NCBI GenBank assembly: GCA_002440265.1
Contig: DJSG01000051.1
Location: forward strand, 59,470-84,225
DNA length: 24,756 nt
Reading direction: 5' to 3'
DNA from: Bacteroidales bacterium UBA6340
Lineage (GTDB): Bacteria; Bacteroidota; Bacteroidia; Bacteroidales; Paludibacteraceae
The notes beneath the pieces were generated by a model. That model did not search any database. It saw only the letters and a list, made by a program, of their open reading frames with translations, and was not told the origin of the DNA. A program made the position numbers and the translations under genes. How positions within the stretch are numbered: position 1 is the stretch's first letter; each line of letters opens with the position of its first letter. This document shows, piece after piece, positions 14,017 to 21,326 of the stretch.

Positions 14017-14539
14017 CCTTTCTCATATTATGCCTGAGTGCTATGCAGATACTAATTTGATAGAAGCACTTATGCAAGCAAGTGTAAGTCATCAAAAAGG
14101 GTGCAATCAGGTTACCAGGGCTATGCAACGAAATTTCGGCAATCGCTTTTCTGTTGGCATCATAGATTATGATAAAAAGAAACCTAAGTACTTGAATGAA
14201 TTGGAGGTATTAGCGCAAAGTCAGCATTTACAACTATACAAACATCCCAATCGCCCACATTATATTATCACAATAAAACCTGCAATCGAAAATTTTATAC
14301 TTGCATGCGCAGAAGAATTAGGGGTGAATCCGAAAGATTATGGTGTTTCTACTTCTTTGGAGGGACTGAAAAAACAAACGAAGCGTGTCGATTCAAATAC
14401 AGATCCACATCTTACTGCATTGTCTAGAGCACTGCAAACAAGTACAGAGATGACTATATTGGGGACGACATTAAAGTATTTGAATGAGCAACGGTATTGT
14501 GCTAACATCGCCGTCATAAAAGCCATTTTTGCTTCCTAA
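14009..14539 (+). CDS. TOPRIM-like partner of the ATPase (possible nuclease)
   Basis: A 176-residue protein I cannot assign to a named family. It has an acidic order that resembles the TOPRIM-like partners of ABC ATPases (RloB, DUF4435, DUF4276): Glu in MPECYADTNLIEAL (about residue 10), then the D-x-D strand VGIIDYDKKK (about 49-58), then KPAIENFIL (about 89-97). Those families have an E.(W/Y/F).L motif after the aspartates. The rest is helical, with a charged region KKQTKRVDSNTD. No HNH or PIN motif is seen. Its start overlaps the ATPase stop by 8 nt, so the two are coupled and probably form a complex. A nuclease or toxin role is inference; active-site residues need structural support. Confidence 0.65.
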   Translation: MSNLSHIMPECYADTNLIEALMQASVSHQKGCNQVTRAMQRNFGNRFSVGIIDYDKKKPKYLNELEVLAQSQHLQLYKHPNRPHYIITIKPAIENFILACAEELGVNPKDYGVSTSLEGLKKQTKRVDSNTDPHLTALSRALQTSTEMTILGTTLKYLNEQRYCANIAVIKAIFAS

Positions 14540-14544
14540 ACCAA

Positions 14545-15531
14545 GTGACTACTCCTCTCTTCATCGTTATGACGCCTGTGCGGAATGAAGCATGGGTATT
14601 GCACGCTTTCCTGCGAGCCACTTCGCTGTGGGCGGACTATATCATCGTTGCCGACCAGATGTCCACGGATGGCAGTCGCGACATCTATCCGCAGTATGAC
14701 AAAGTCATTCTCATAGACAACACCAATCCCAATTTCAACGAAGCCGAGCGGCAGGCAATGCTGGTTGCCAAGGCGCGTGAGGTAGCCGCGGGGCGCGACT
14801 GTATTCTATTCGGCTTGGACGCTGACGAGATACTGCAGGCGGATTGGCAAAGCACCTCCGATGGGCAACATATCCTGCACTCTGTGCCGGGTGATGTCTT
14901 TTGGTTCAAATGGGCGCAACTGGCACCTGACAAGCAGCATTATGGCGACTCCACATTCTATCCGTGGATGTTCCATGACGATGGGGTGGAGCCGCACGGC
15001 AATTATGTCCGCAATATGCACAGCATGCGTATTCCTTATCCGATAGAGGAGAAGCAGATGTATTATGTCCATGATTTCCGTGTCCTCCATTGCGGATTGT
15101 TGGATACCGAGCGTATTGCCGCCAAAAACCGGTTCTATCAGTTCGTGGACTGGGAACTGAACCATCGCAGCCCCCTCTCTCTGTCGCGTTCATACGCCGC
15201 CCATTGCAAGAGTTGCCAAACCTATGACACGCAGTTCACCCTGACGGACAATATGCTTGCTTTTCCGTTTGACTTTTGGGGTAGTATCGAGTTGGGGGCT
15301 ACCCATACATGGTTTGATGATTATATTGCCGAACGCCTCTCGCGTTATCCTATATCCGTTCTTCGCAAATTAGACATTTGGGACGAAGACTTTGTGAAAT
15401 ACTACCACCTCCATGACCCTCGCCGCCCTATCGACCGTCTCATTCACAACTACCTGCACCATTCTAACCCACGAAGGCATACTCTCCTTATCCGCTCTAT
15501 AGACAAACTCCTGCGTTTCATATACCATTGA
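14545..15531 (+). CDS. GT2 family glycosyltransferase
   Basis: A 328-residue glycosyltransferase, probably cytoplasmic, with the GT-A marks FIVMTPVRNEAWVL, IIVADQMSTDGS and the metal motif LDADE near residue 91. The C-terminal part is rich in aromatic residues and His. It starts with GTG at 14545, only 5 nt after the TOPRIM-like gene, so it is probably transcribed from the ATPase promoters or by read-through. Its base composition is much more GC-rich than the ATPase pair and matches the acyl cassette, so the pair appears inserted next to a resident glycan gene. Donor and acceptor are unknown. It converges with the TlpA-like gene on the other strand. Confidence 0.82.
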   Translation: MTTPLFIVMTPVRNEAWVLHAFLRATSLWADYIIVADQMSTDGSRDIYPQYDKVILIDNTNPNFNEAERQAMLVAKAREVAAGRDCILFGLDADEILQADWQSTSDGQHILHSVPGDVFWFKWAQLAPDKQHYGDSTFYPWMFHDDGVEPHGNYVRNMHSMRIPYPIEEKQMYYVHDFRVLHCGLLDTERIAAKNRFYQFVDWELNHRSPLSLSRSYAAHCKSCQTYDTQFTLTDNMLAFPFDFWGSIELGATHTWFDDYIAERLSRYPISVLRKLDIWDEDFVKYYHLHDPRRPIDRLIHNYLHHSNPRRHTLLIRSIDKLLRFIYH

Positions 15532-15590
15532 TACTTTAACAAATATACAATTATAAGGTATGAAACGGGTGGTGATTCGTGGATGTTTGC

Positions 15591-15619
15591 TCGGGGTTCT
15601 CTCGGGGTTCTCTCGGGAA
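15591..15619. repeat. 11-bp tandem repeat, about 2.6 copies
   Basis: TCGGGGTTCTC occurs at 15591 and 15602, followed by a partial TCGGGAA at 15613. It lies in the noncoding space between convergent genes and has the same 11-nt step as the arrays at 1105, 5100 and 10856. Confidence 0.8.
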
Positions 15620-15663
15620 CAGATGTGCAATGCGGTAGCGTAATCTATTTTAATAAACAATAA

Positions 15664-15699
15664 TACAGGGGGCACTTCCTTTCGGTTATGCCCCCTGTA
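15664..15699 (-). terminator. Terminator hairpin between convergent genes
   Basis: The perfect arms TACAGGGGGCA (15664-15674) and TGCCCCCTGTA (15689-15699) form an 11-bp stem with a 14-nt loop. On the minus strand it is followed by TTATTGTTTATT, which fits intrinsic termination after the TlpA-like gene. On the plus strand the tail is weaker, but it may also stop the glycosyltransferase transcript. Confidence 0.75.
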
Positions 15700-15700
15700 T

Positions 15701-15740
15701 GAATCTACAATGGCAGGAAAGAGTCTGCAATGGCAGGAAA
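15701..15740. repeat. 20-bp direct tandem repeat, two copies
   Basis: GAATCTACAATGGCAGGAAA and GAGTCTGCAATGGCAGGAAA lie end to end, 18 of 20 positions alike, directly beside the terminator hairpin and 28 nt from the TlpA-like stop codon. Confidence 0.75.
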
Positions 15741-15768
15741 TACGCAGGCTTGAGTTGTATCAAGCGAG

Positions 15769-16548
15769 TTACATTCCTGCGGCGAGGACCTCTTCTATCT
15801 CCGCTTCGTCGGGGTTGCGCAGTACGATAGTGCCTGTGCGGTCAATGAGCAGGGTAGTGGGTATGGCGGTGATGCCATAGACATCGCACGGGTTGTACGG
15901 AGCCTCGCGTTGGTCGCGAATCTGTCTCCACGGCAACTCCTCATCGGCAATCGCCTTGAGCCACTCGCTTTCGTCCCGGTCGCAACTGACACCCAGTATC
16001 TCCAACCGTCCTGCAGGGTGGTAGGAGGTGTACAACTCTTTGAGCACAGGTAACAGGCGACGGCACGGACCGCACCACGATGCCCAGAAATCCACCAGCA
16101 CATAGTCGGCAGTACCTATCACTTGGCTGAGTGCCAACGGTTTGCCATCGGGTTGCAACGCGACTATGTCCGTATAGGCGTGCCCGGGGGCACCCATCAG
16201 TTCTGCCTGAAATGCCTTGTAGTACTCCTGCATAGACTCCGCTTGCAGACGCTCCTCGGGCATAGCATGGAAGAGTGCTTCCTTCTGGTCGGTAGAGAGC
16301 ATGTAAAAGAGAGCGTACACAATGGAGTCGGAGGTGGTGTCGCCAAGGTTCTCCATCAACAAACCATAACTCTCGTCCACGAAAGCCGTGACTATCGAAT
16401 CCGCCACGGTCTCCGATATATCCTGTTGCAGTTGTGCGACTACAGAGTCGCTCAATTCTTGGTATTGCTCATACGCCGTCTTGGTGTGACGGGGAGAGCA
16501 CGCTACCATACACAGCCCCACTAATACGGGGATAACAAGCCGTTTCAT
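15769..16548 (-). CDS. TlpA-like thioredoxin-fold lipoprotein
   Basis: A 259-residue envelope thiol-disulfide protein. The start at 16548 gives a lipoprotein signal MKRLVIPVLVGLCMVACS with the lipid cysteine in VACS. Residues 25-115 are a helical, acidic region of the DUF4369-like or other N-terminal type that I cannot name. The thioredoxin domain has WCGPC (Cys159 and Cys162) in VLVDFWASWCGPCRR, ILGVSCDRDESEWLKAI, and the cis-proline site ITAIPTTLLIDRTG. It begins 1 nt after the ferritin stop (TGA-T-ATG), so the two are translated together. A longer in-frame extension into ferritin is rejected because the lipobox fits the short start. A link to iron or oxidative stress is suggested by the ferritin gene. 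Confidence 0.88.
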   Translation of the reverse strand: MKRLVIPVLVGLCMVACSPRHTKTAYEQYQELSDSVVAQLQQDISETVADSIVTAFVDESYGLLMENLGDTTSDSIVYALFYMLSTDQKEALFHAMPEERLQAESMQEYYKAFQAELMGAPGHAYTDIVALQPDGKPLALSQVIGTADYVLVDFWASWCGPCRRLLPVLKELYTSYHPAGRLEILGVSCDRDESEWLKAIADEELPWRQIRDQREAPYNPCDVYGITAIPTTLLIDRTGTIVLRNPDEAEIEEVLAAGM

Positions 16549-16549
16549 A

Positions 16550-17074
16550 TCAGTTAGCAGCAGTAGCCAGCGGGGCGGCTTGTGTGTAAACGCGTGCAGC
16601 CAACTCCTGGTCCAATTGGTACATACCATAGCCGTTGCCATTGAGCATACGCAGTTTTTGGATAATGTCCGTGGCATTCTCCTCTTCCTCCACTTGCTCG
16701 TCGATGAACCATTGCAGACGGCTCTGCGAAGCAAAGTCCTTCTCCTCTACAGCAATAGCCATCAAGTTGTTAATCAGCGAGGTAACTTTCTCCTCGTGCT
16801 TCAGCGTGTGCTCAAAAGCAGCCAACGGGGAAGCCCATTCGGTATCTACGGCATCAATGGCACGGAGCAGCACACGACCGCCACGCGATTGGAGGTAGTT
16901 GATGAAGATTTGTGCATGGTCTTGCTCCTCCTTGAATTGGACAGCAAACCAGTTAGCCATACCTGTGTAACCTGCGTTATAGCAGTACGATGACATACTC
17001 AGATAGAGATAAGCCGACCACATCTCGGCATTGATTTGGGCGTTGACAGCCTCTTCTAAACGTTTGGAAATCAT
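16550..17074 (-). CDS. ftnA: Ferritin (FtnA-type, non-haem)
   Basis: A 174-residue cytoplasmic iron-storage protein that oxidises Fe(II) and stores the mineral in a 24-subunit shell. The ferroxidase ligands are in the expected places: Glu17 (AEMWSAYLYL), Glu50 and His53 (FKEEQDHAQIF), Glu94 (LKHEEK) and Gln127 (FIDEQVEEE). The start MISKRLEEAVNAQINAE is typical of bacterial FtnA. Its stop is separated by 1 nt from the TlpA-like gene. Upstream are an inverted repeat AGTGC..GCACT (17105-17123) and the sequence CAAAAACCATACCAATC (17159-17175), also found before the SIMPL gene. No clear -7 element was found. Confidence 0.93.
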   Translation of the reverse strand: MISKRLEEAVNAQINAEMWSAYLYLSMSSYCYNAGYTGMANWFAVQFKEEQDHAQIFINYLQSRGGRVLLRAIDAVDTEWASPLAAFEHTLKHEEKVTSLINNLMAIAVEEKDFASQSRLQWFIDEQVEEEENATDIIQKLRMLNGNGYGMYQLDQELAARVYTQAAPLATAAN

Positions 17075-17207
17075 AATGTTTGTTGGTTTAATGGGTTTAT
17101 ATTCCGAGTGCTTGGGCAGGCACTATTGCTCCCGCACACTCTTGTTCCAGATTAGCCACAAAAACCATACCAATCAGCCCTGTTATAGGCAAACCGGTAC
17201 GGATTAT

Positions 17208-18272
17208 TTACTTCCACAGGGCTTTGAGTGCCTTGTTGGGTTGTCCTTGCGAGGTGAAGGCTCCCATATTGTAGGCTCCCCAGCCGAGTGTGAGATACTC
17301 TTTGGGTCGCCAGTTGTTATACACCTGCGGCTCCCAATAGAAGATACCTTTCATATAGGGTAGGGAATCAATGCGCTGGCGCATGTCCTCTATCACCTTG
17401 ACGGCAGTGGCTTCTTGGGCAGCGAGAGTGCCTATCTCCGCAATCATAATGGGACATTGGAACTCGTTGTACAGGCGCGTTATGTTCTTGGCTGCCAGTT
17501 GGTTGGTCTCCTGCCAGTCTTTGCCGGTCCACTCTTTCATCATGGGGTAGTGGCTGAGTCCTATCATGTCGAACTTGCCGCCGTTCTGCCGCAGTTTGCG
17601 GAAGAACCAGTTGTTGTCTTCGTAGGCATTATCTATATGTACAATCACGAGGGCATCGGGGAAGATTTGCTTGCACGCATTGTAGCCTGCCGTGGTGAGT
17701 CGGGCGTAGTTCTTCCAACCGTTGGGCAGGTCGCCTTTGTCATTCCACAGGCGTCCGGTGTCCCAGAGCATACCGCAACGGGTCTCGTTGCCGACCTGTA
17801 TCCATTCGGGCGTGATACCTGCATCGCGCAGGGCGGTAAGCACCTCGGTGGTGTGGTCGGTAACGGCTTGGGTGAGTTGCGCAAGGTCATAGTCCTTCCA
17901 TGCTTCGGGGGTGTATTGCTTGCTTGGGTCTGCGAAATAGTCGGAGTAATGGAAGTCTATCATAATTCGCAACTTCAGGTCGGCAGCACGTTTTGCCTTG
18001 ACCAGTACATCTGGCAGGTTGCACCAGCCTGTGCTGTGGTTGACCCATACACGCAGGCGGACGCTGTTCATACCGTTGTCGCGCAACAGACGCATACACT
18101 CGGTGGCGTTGCCAAGGCTGTCATAGAACAATACCCCGTCACTCTCCTGCTCCGTGAGCCATGAGATGTCCGCCCCTTTGGCGTAACTGCCTACGGGCGC
18201 AGGTGTGTAGGGGTCTTCACTGCTACAGGCTAAAAGCCCGATTGCCATTAATGCTAATACTGCTTTCTTCAT
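17208..18272 (-). CDS. GH53 arabinogalactan endo-beta-1,4-galactanase lipoprotein
   Basis: A 354-residue glycoside hydrolase of family 53, which cuts beta-1,4-galactan side chains of pectin type I arabinogalactan. The N-terminus MKKAVLALMAIGLLACSS is a lipoprotein signal with Cys in LLAC, so it probably sits on the outer-membrane or periplasmic face. Family marks: KGADISWLTEQES, VRLRVWVNHS, IDFHYSDYFADP, catalytic Glu163 in QVGNETRCGMLW and nucleophile Glu279 in MIAEIG, ending with the WEP and W..KEYLTLGWGAYN segment. Length is normal. Its first 50 nt overlap the 3' end of the SusG-like gene in another frame, so it depends on that upstream promoter and on coupled translation. The pairing of a starch enzyme with a galactanase is uncommon. 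Confidence 0.9.
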   Translation of the reverse strand: MKKAVLALMAIGLLACSSEDPYTPAPVGSYAKGADISWLTEQESDGVLFYDSLGNATECMRLLRDNGMNSVRLRVWVNHSTGWCNLPDVLVKAKRAADLKLRIMIDFHYSDYFADPSKQYTPEAWKDYDLAQLTQAVTDHTTEVLTALRDAGITPEWIQVGNETRCGMLWDTGRLWNDKGDLPNGWKNYARLTTAGYNACKQIFPDALVIVHIDNAYEDNNWFFRKLRQNGGKFDMIGLSHYPMMKEWTGKDWQETNQLAAKNITRLYNEFQCPIMIAEIGTLAAQEATAVKVIEDMRQRIDSLPYMKGIFYWEPQVYNNWRPKEYLTLGWGAYNMGAFTSQGQPNKALKALWK

Positions 18273-20349
18273 TTCTGCTTATTTTTATGTTAATAGTCTC
18301 ACCCATATAGGTGCGTATGAATTCTATGGTGTTGTCATCGCTGCGGACAGGAATATAGTCGCCGTACATCAGTGCCATGTGGCTGCGGCGCAGGTCTATC
18401 AGTTGCTTCACCTGTTTGCGGAAGTCCTGTTCTTGTTGGCTCAGCCCGTCGAAGCGCATCCAATGGCGGTTGTCGGGGTCATTGCCGCCCACTTCGGCAT
18501 ATTCGTCGCCCTGATAGATACACGGTACACCCGGGATAGTGAGGTTGAGCATCTCCAATCGCAAGGCACGGCGGTATGCTTCACGGGCAAGGCTCTCGCG
18601 TTCCTCGTCGGGCGTGTCGTTGGGCAGCAAGCCCACCTCACGTGTCCAACCTTCCAACTTGCCGTCTTCCCGGAAGTGAATACCTCCGCCTGCCAATGAT
18701 GCAAAGCGCACTTGGTCGTGGTTGCCTGATATACAGCCCATTGTATGGTGCGCCCCGTAGGTAGCCATCGACTCGCGCACTACACGGTCGATGTCGCTCA
18801 TCTTGCCGTCGTTGCACAGCGCGTGAATGGCTGTGAAATAGACATTGAAGTCGAATTGTGCGTTCAGCATGCCGCTCTTGACATACGTGTTGATGAGTTC
18901 GGGTGAGCCATACGTCTCGCCAATCATCCAGATGTGCCTGTCAGGGAAGCGGGTCTTCATCTTGTGCGCCAGCGTACGCCAATAGCACTCGGGTATATGT
19001 TTGCAGGCATCGTGGCGGAAACCGTCAAACTCAAAGTTCGCAAGCCAATAGAGTGCCGAGTCGGTCATGGGCATATACACGTCCTCGCGCTCCAAATCGA
19101 GGGTGGGGATATGCACATCAAACCACGTAGTGAGACGTGCATCGTCCCACAACTCGAAGTTGCGTCGTCCGTCAGGCAGGATACTGTCGGTGTGCCATGT
19201 CGGGTGCTCCTTATATACCGGCGACTCGATATGCAGGTGGTTCGCCACATAATCCAGCACCACATTGATGCCATGCGCATGGGCGGTTGCCAGCATGTCG
19301 TGCAACTCGTCTGCCGTGCCGAAACGCTTGTCAATCACCGTGGTATAGATAGGCCAATAGCCATGGTACCCTGAGAAACGGGTGTAGGTTTTGGTCGGGT
19401 CGTATTTGTTGGGTTTTGGGAACGGGTACCTGCCCCATGCGTCCCACGGGTTTTGCGTGACAGGCGAAATCCATATCGTGGTGATGCCGAGGTCATCGAA
19501 GAAGCCATCCTCTATCTTCTGCTGAATACCCTTGATGTCACCGCCTTGATAATCAACTATATCCAGCACTTCGGGGCTGTTCATCTTCCAATCATTGTCC
19601 TTGTTGCCGTTGTGGAAACGGTCAATCATCAGCGAGTACAGCACTTGTGCTTGGTCGTCATGACGAGTCAGTTGCGCGACATTGGTTACAGGCTTCCCGT
19701 CCTGCAACGGCACCAATATGTCGTTGAGCATCTTGCCGTTCGCCACAGCATATACACGCAGGAAACTGCGTCCTGTGGACTGACGGCACTCCTTGGGCAG
19801 GCGGATGGTAGCCACCTCGTCGCCCTCGCCGAACTCTACCGCGTCCGCACCTATATGTATATCCTGCCAAAAGGCACGCCATTGAATACGCGCCTCGCTC
19901 ATTGCGCATTGTGCATTACGCATTGTGCATTGTATTGTCGAGTCTGTGCAACCAACTGTCACCAATCCCTGCATAGCCTCCAAACGGGGTAGGATAGGGA
20001 TGTCATATTGCTCCTTGCCGTTCACCCGCACGCTCAACACCGACAGCGTGTTGTCGCCCACGATGTCCAACTCGCCCTTGCCCGCATTGCGCACCTCATA
20101 ACTCGGCTCGGTGATATAGGTTATTTCGTCCTCTGCACTTGTTTGCGGCAGGTAGTCAGTCAGATACAAGTGCGTGGTGCTGCCTGTAAAGTGAATAGGC
20201 ATAATGGGGTTTTGCGTAGTAGCGTTCTTGTCTTCCCCAGACTTGGCGGGGTGATGTGTGTTGCCGCACCCGGTCCATATTGTAGCAAATCCTGCCAATG
20301 CGACTGCCAGGAAACATGACAAAATAGAATGTTGTGTGTGTGTGTTCAT
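18223..20349 (-). CDS. SusG-like GH13 alpha-amylase lipoprotein
   Basis: A 708-residue starch-degrading enzyme. The start MNTHTQHSILS (20349) is chosen because the predicted transcript begins near 20375, leaving the upstream Met (20376) at or outside it. The signal ends with a lipobox, IWTGCGN, so it is a lipoprotein. Residues about 35-230 form beta-rich N-terminal domains. The GH13 barrel follows, with YSLMIDRF, DYVANHLH, nucleophile Asp447 in GFRHDACKH, acid/base Glu478 in MIGETYG and Asp545 in SGNHDQVRF, then GVPCIYQGDEYAEVGG. The C-terminal beta domain ends shortly (SISINGNRAFSL). A heptamer repeat is embedded in the coding sequence at 19900-19934 (QCTMRNAQCAMS). The 3' end overlaps the GH53 gene by 50 nt. 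No SusC/D genes are near. Confidence 0.9.
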   Translation of the reverse strand: MNTHTQHSILSCFLAVALAGFATIWTGCGNTHHPAKSGEDKNATTQNPIMPIHFTGSTTHLYLTDYLPQTSAEDEITYITEPSYEVRNAGKGELDIVGDNTLSVLSVRVNGKEQYDIPILPRLEAMQGLVTVGCTDSTIQCTMRNAQCAMSEARIQWRAFWQDIHIGADAVEFGEGDEVATIRLPKECRQSTGRSFLRVYAVANGKMLNDILVPLQDGKPVTNVAQLTRHDDQAQVLYSLMIDRFHNGNKDNDWKMNSPEVLDIVDYQGGDIKGIQQKIEDGFFDDLGITTIWISPVTQNPWDAWGRYPFPKPNKYDPTKTYTRFSGYHGYWPIYTTVIDKRFGTADELHDMLATAHAHGINVVLDYVANHLHIESPVYKEHPTWHTDSILPDGRRNFELWDDARLTTWFDVHIPTLDLEREDVYMPMTDSALYWLANFEFDGFRHDACKHIPECYWRTLAHKMKTRFPDRHIWMIGETYGSPELINTYVKSGMLNAQFDFNVYFTAIHALCNDGKMSDIDRVVRESMATYGAHHTMGCISGNHDQVRFASLAGGGIHFREDGKLEGWTREVGLLPNDTPDEERESLAREAYRRALRLEMLNLTIPGVPCIYQGDEYAEVGGNDPDNRHWMRFDGLSQQEQDFRKQVKQLIDLRRSHMALMYGDYIPVRSDDNTIEFIRTYMGETINIKISRNEESSISINGNRAFSL
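19900..19934. repeat. 7-bp tandem repeat inside the amylase gene
   Basis: Five 7-nt units follow each other: CATTGCG, CATTGTG, CATTACG, CATTGTG, CATTGTA. They translate as a Met/Cys/Ala/Gln-rich stretch unusual for this enzyme family. The same heptamer family occurs at 24685-24705. Confidence 0.8.
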
Positions 20350-20381
20350 TGCTATGGGATTATAATAATCAAACATCGTGG

Positions 20382-20413
20382 CAAAGGTACTACTTATTTT
20401 TCATTTGCGCAAA
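20382..20413 (-). promoter_or_regulatory. Bacteroidota-type promoter of the amylase-galactanase operon
   Basis: On the minus strand TTTG (20413-20410), 20 nt, then TACCTTTG (20389-20382). The predicted start near 20375 gives a short leader and supports the ATG at 20349. Confidence 0.8.
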
Positions 20414-20874
20414 CTCAAATATCATTCTGTTTTCCAATATATAGTTCGGCAAAGCCGATAACGACGCGAGACGCGTCGTTTCCATAAACATAGCAAATAC
20501 ATACAGTTTGTGCCAAACTGCCCGTGGACGAGGGCGTCCGCGTCCGCGGCACATTCTCCATAAACAGGGTGCTAATTATTCTCCGTAAAAGACCATTAAA
20601 GAACCATTAAAACATTGAATAACATATAATTATCCGTGTAATTGACCATGTAATTATTCTCCGTAAAAAAAGCCGTTAATTGGTCGTTAATTTTTATACA
20701 ACGAGATAATCTATGACAATAAAGCAACCCCTTTCACCACGGGGCTTGTGGTACCACCCGTGAACGAGGAGAGCACCCCGCTACGTTCACGGACTCGCGG
20801 GGACCCCGCAGGGCGTCCGCGTCCCCGAAATAATACACAATTTTGATGCGGTTGCCCTGTCGCTGTGTATGAAA
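20414..20874. other. Noncoding stretch with clustered palindromes and 11-bp repeats
   Basis: No gene is visible. It holds several hairpins: TCGGC/GCCGA (20446-20458), AACGACGCG/CGCGTCGTT (20460-20480), CAGTTT/AAACTG (20504-20520), CGTGAACG/CGTTCACG (20759-20791) and GCGGGG/CCCCGC (20797-20809). GGGCGTCCGCGTCC occurs twice (20532-20545 and 20811-20824). Between them (about 20595-20695) AT-rich motifs such as GACCATTAAAG and AACCATTAAAA, and GCCGTTAATTG and GTCGTTAATTT, step by 11 nt. Confidence 0.65.
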
Positions 20875-20906
20875 TTTGCATAGTTGCAAAAAATGTTGTA
20901 TTTTTG
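20875..20906 (+). promoter_or_regulatory. Bacteroidota-type promoter upstream of the LRR gene
   Basis: TTTG (20875-20878), 20 nt, then TATTTTTG (20899-20906). The predicted start near 20913 would give a leader of over 400 nt before the LRR gene at 21327, unless a small gene lies between. Confidence 0.65.
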
Positions 20907-20969
20907 CAGCGCAAAGGCTTGTGTCTGGGGAGTGTTTGGGGTGGGCGTCGATGTAAATCAGAAGGGGAA

Positions 20970-21140
20970 ATGTTCTACATCCCATTGATTTGCAAAGACA
21001 AACATTACGATAATGCCCTGTTCGCCGTAAGCCGTTGCACGATAGTTATTATTAAAAAGGCGTTTATTGACGCTTGTTTTGATACTCTAGAATCTGGAAA
21101 ATTCGCCATCTCAAAACAAGATTGCAATAGATGCCCGTGA
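20970..21140 (+). CDS. Possible small ORF in the long leader of the LRR gene
   Basis: A 56-residue frame starting MFYIPLICKDKH at 20970, preceded by AGAAGGGGAA, which would serve as a ribosome binding site, and lying 57 nt after the predicted transcript start. It contains two or three hydrophobic stretches (CTIVIIKKAFI) and ends with CNRCP. I do not recognise it. It could be a leader peptide, a small protein or a chance frame; the promoter and the position are the only support. Confidence 0.2.
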   Translation: MFYIPLICKDKHYDNALFAVSRCTIVIIKKAFIDACFDTLESGKFAISKQDCNRCP

Positions 21141-21326
21141 TGTGTATAGAACTGCACACTGCCCGTGTGCGTCTATGCATATTGGCGTGGGCATTATTGT
21201 TTGTTCTTGGTGGCAAGGTATTCCAGAACCTTAGAGTAGAGAATAGGCAGAAGTATGATTCCACGCTTTGTTTTTATGTACTCGGGTTGGTTGGAGTCGC
21301 CCGCCCTGTCAAAACAATTAACTACA

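Noticed and set aside
16549..16734. N-terminal extension of the TlpA-like protein
   Set aside because: It overlaps the ferritin gene out of frame and would bury the lipoprotein signal that begins at 16548.
20865..20969. Upstream extension of the 56-codon ORF (start at 20865)
   Set aside because: It would begin within the promoter -33/-7 region, before the predicted transcript start.
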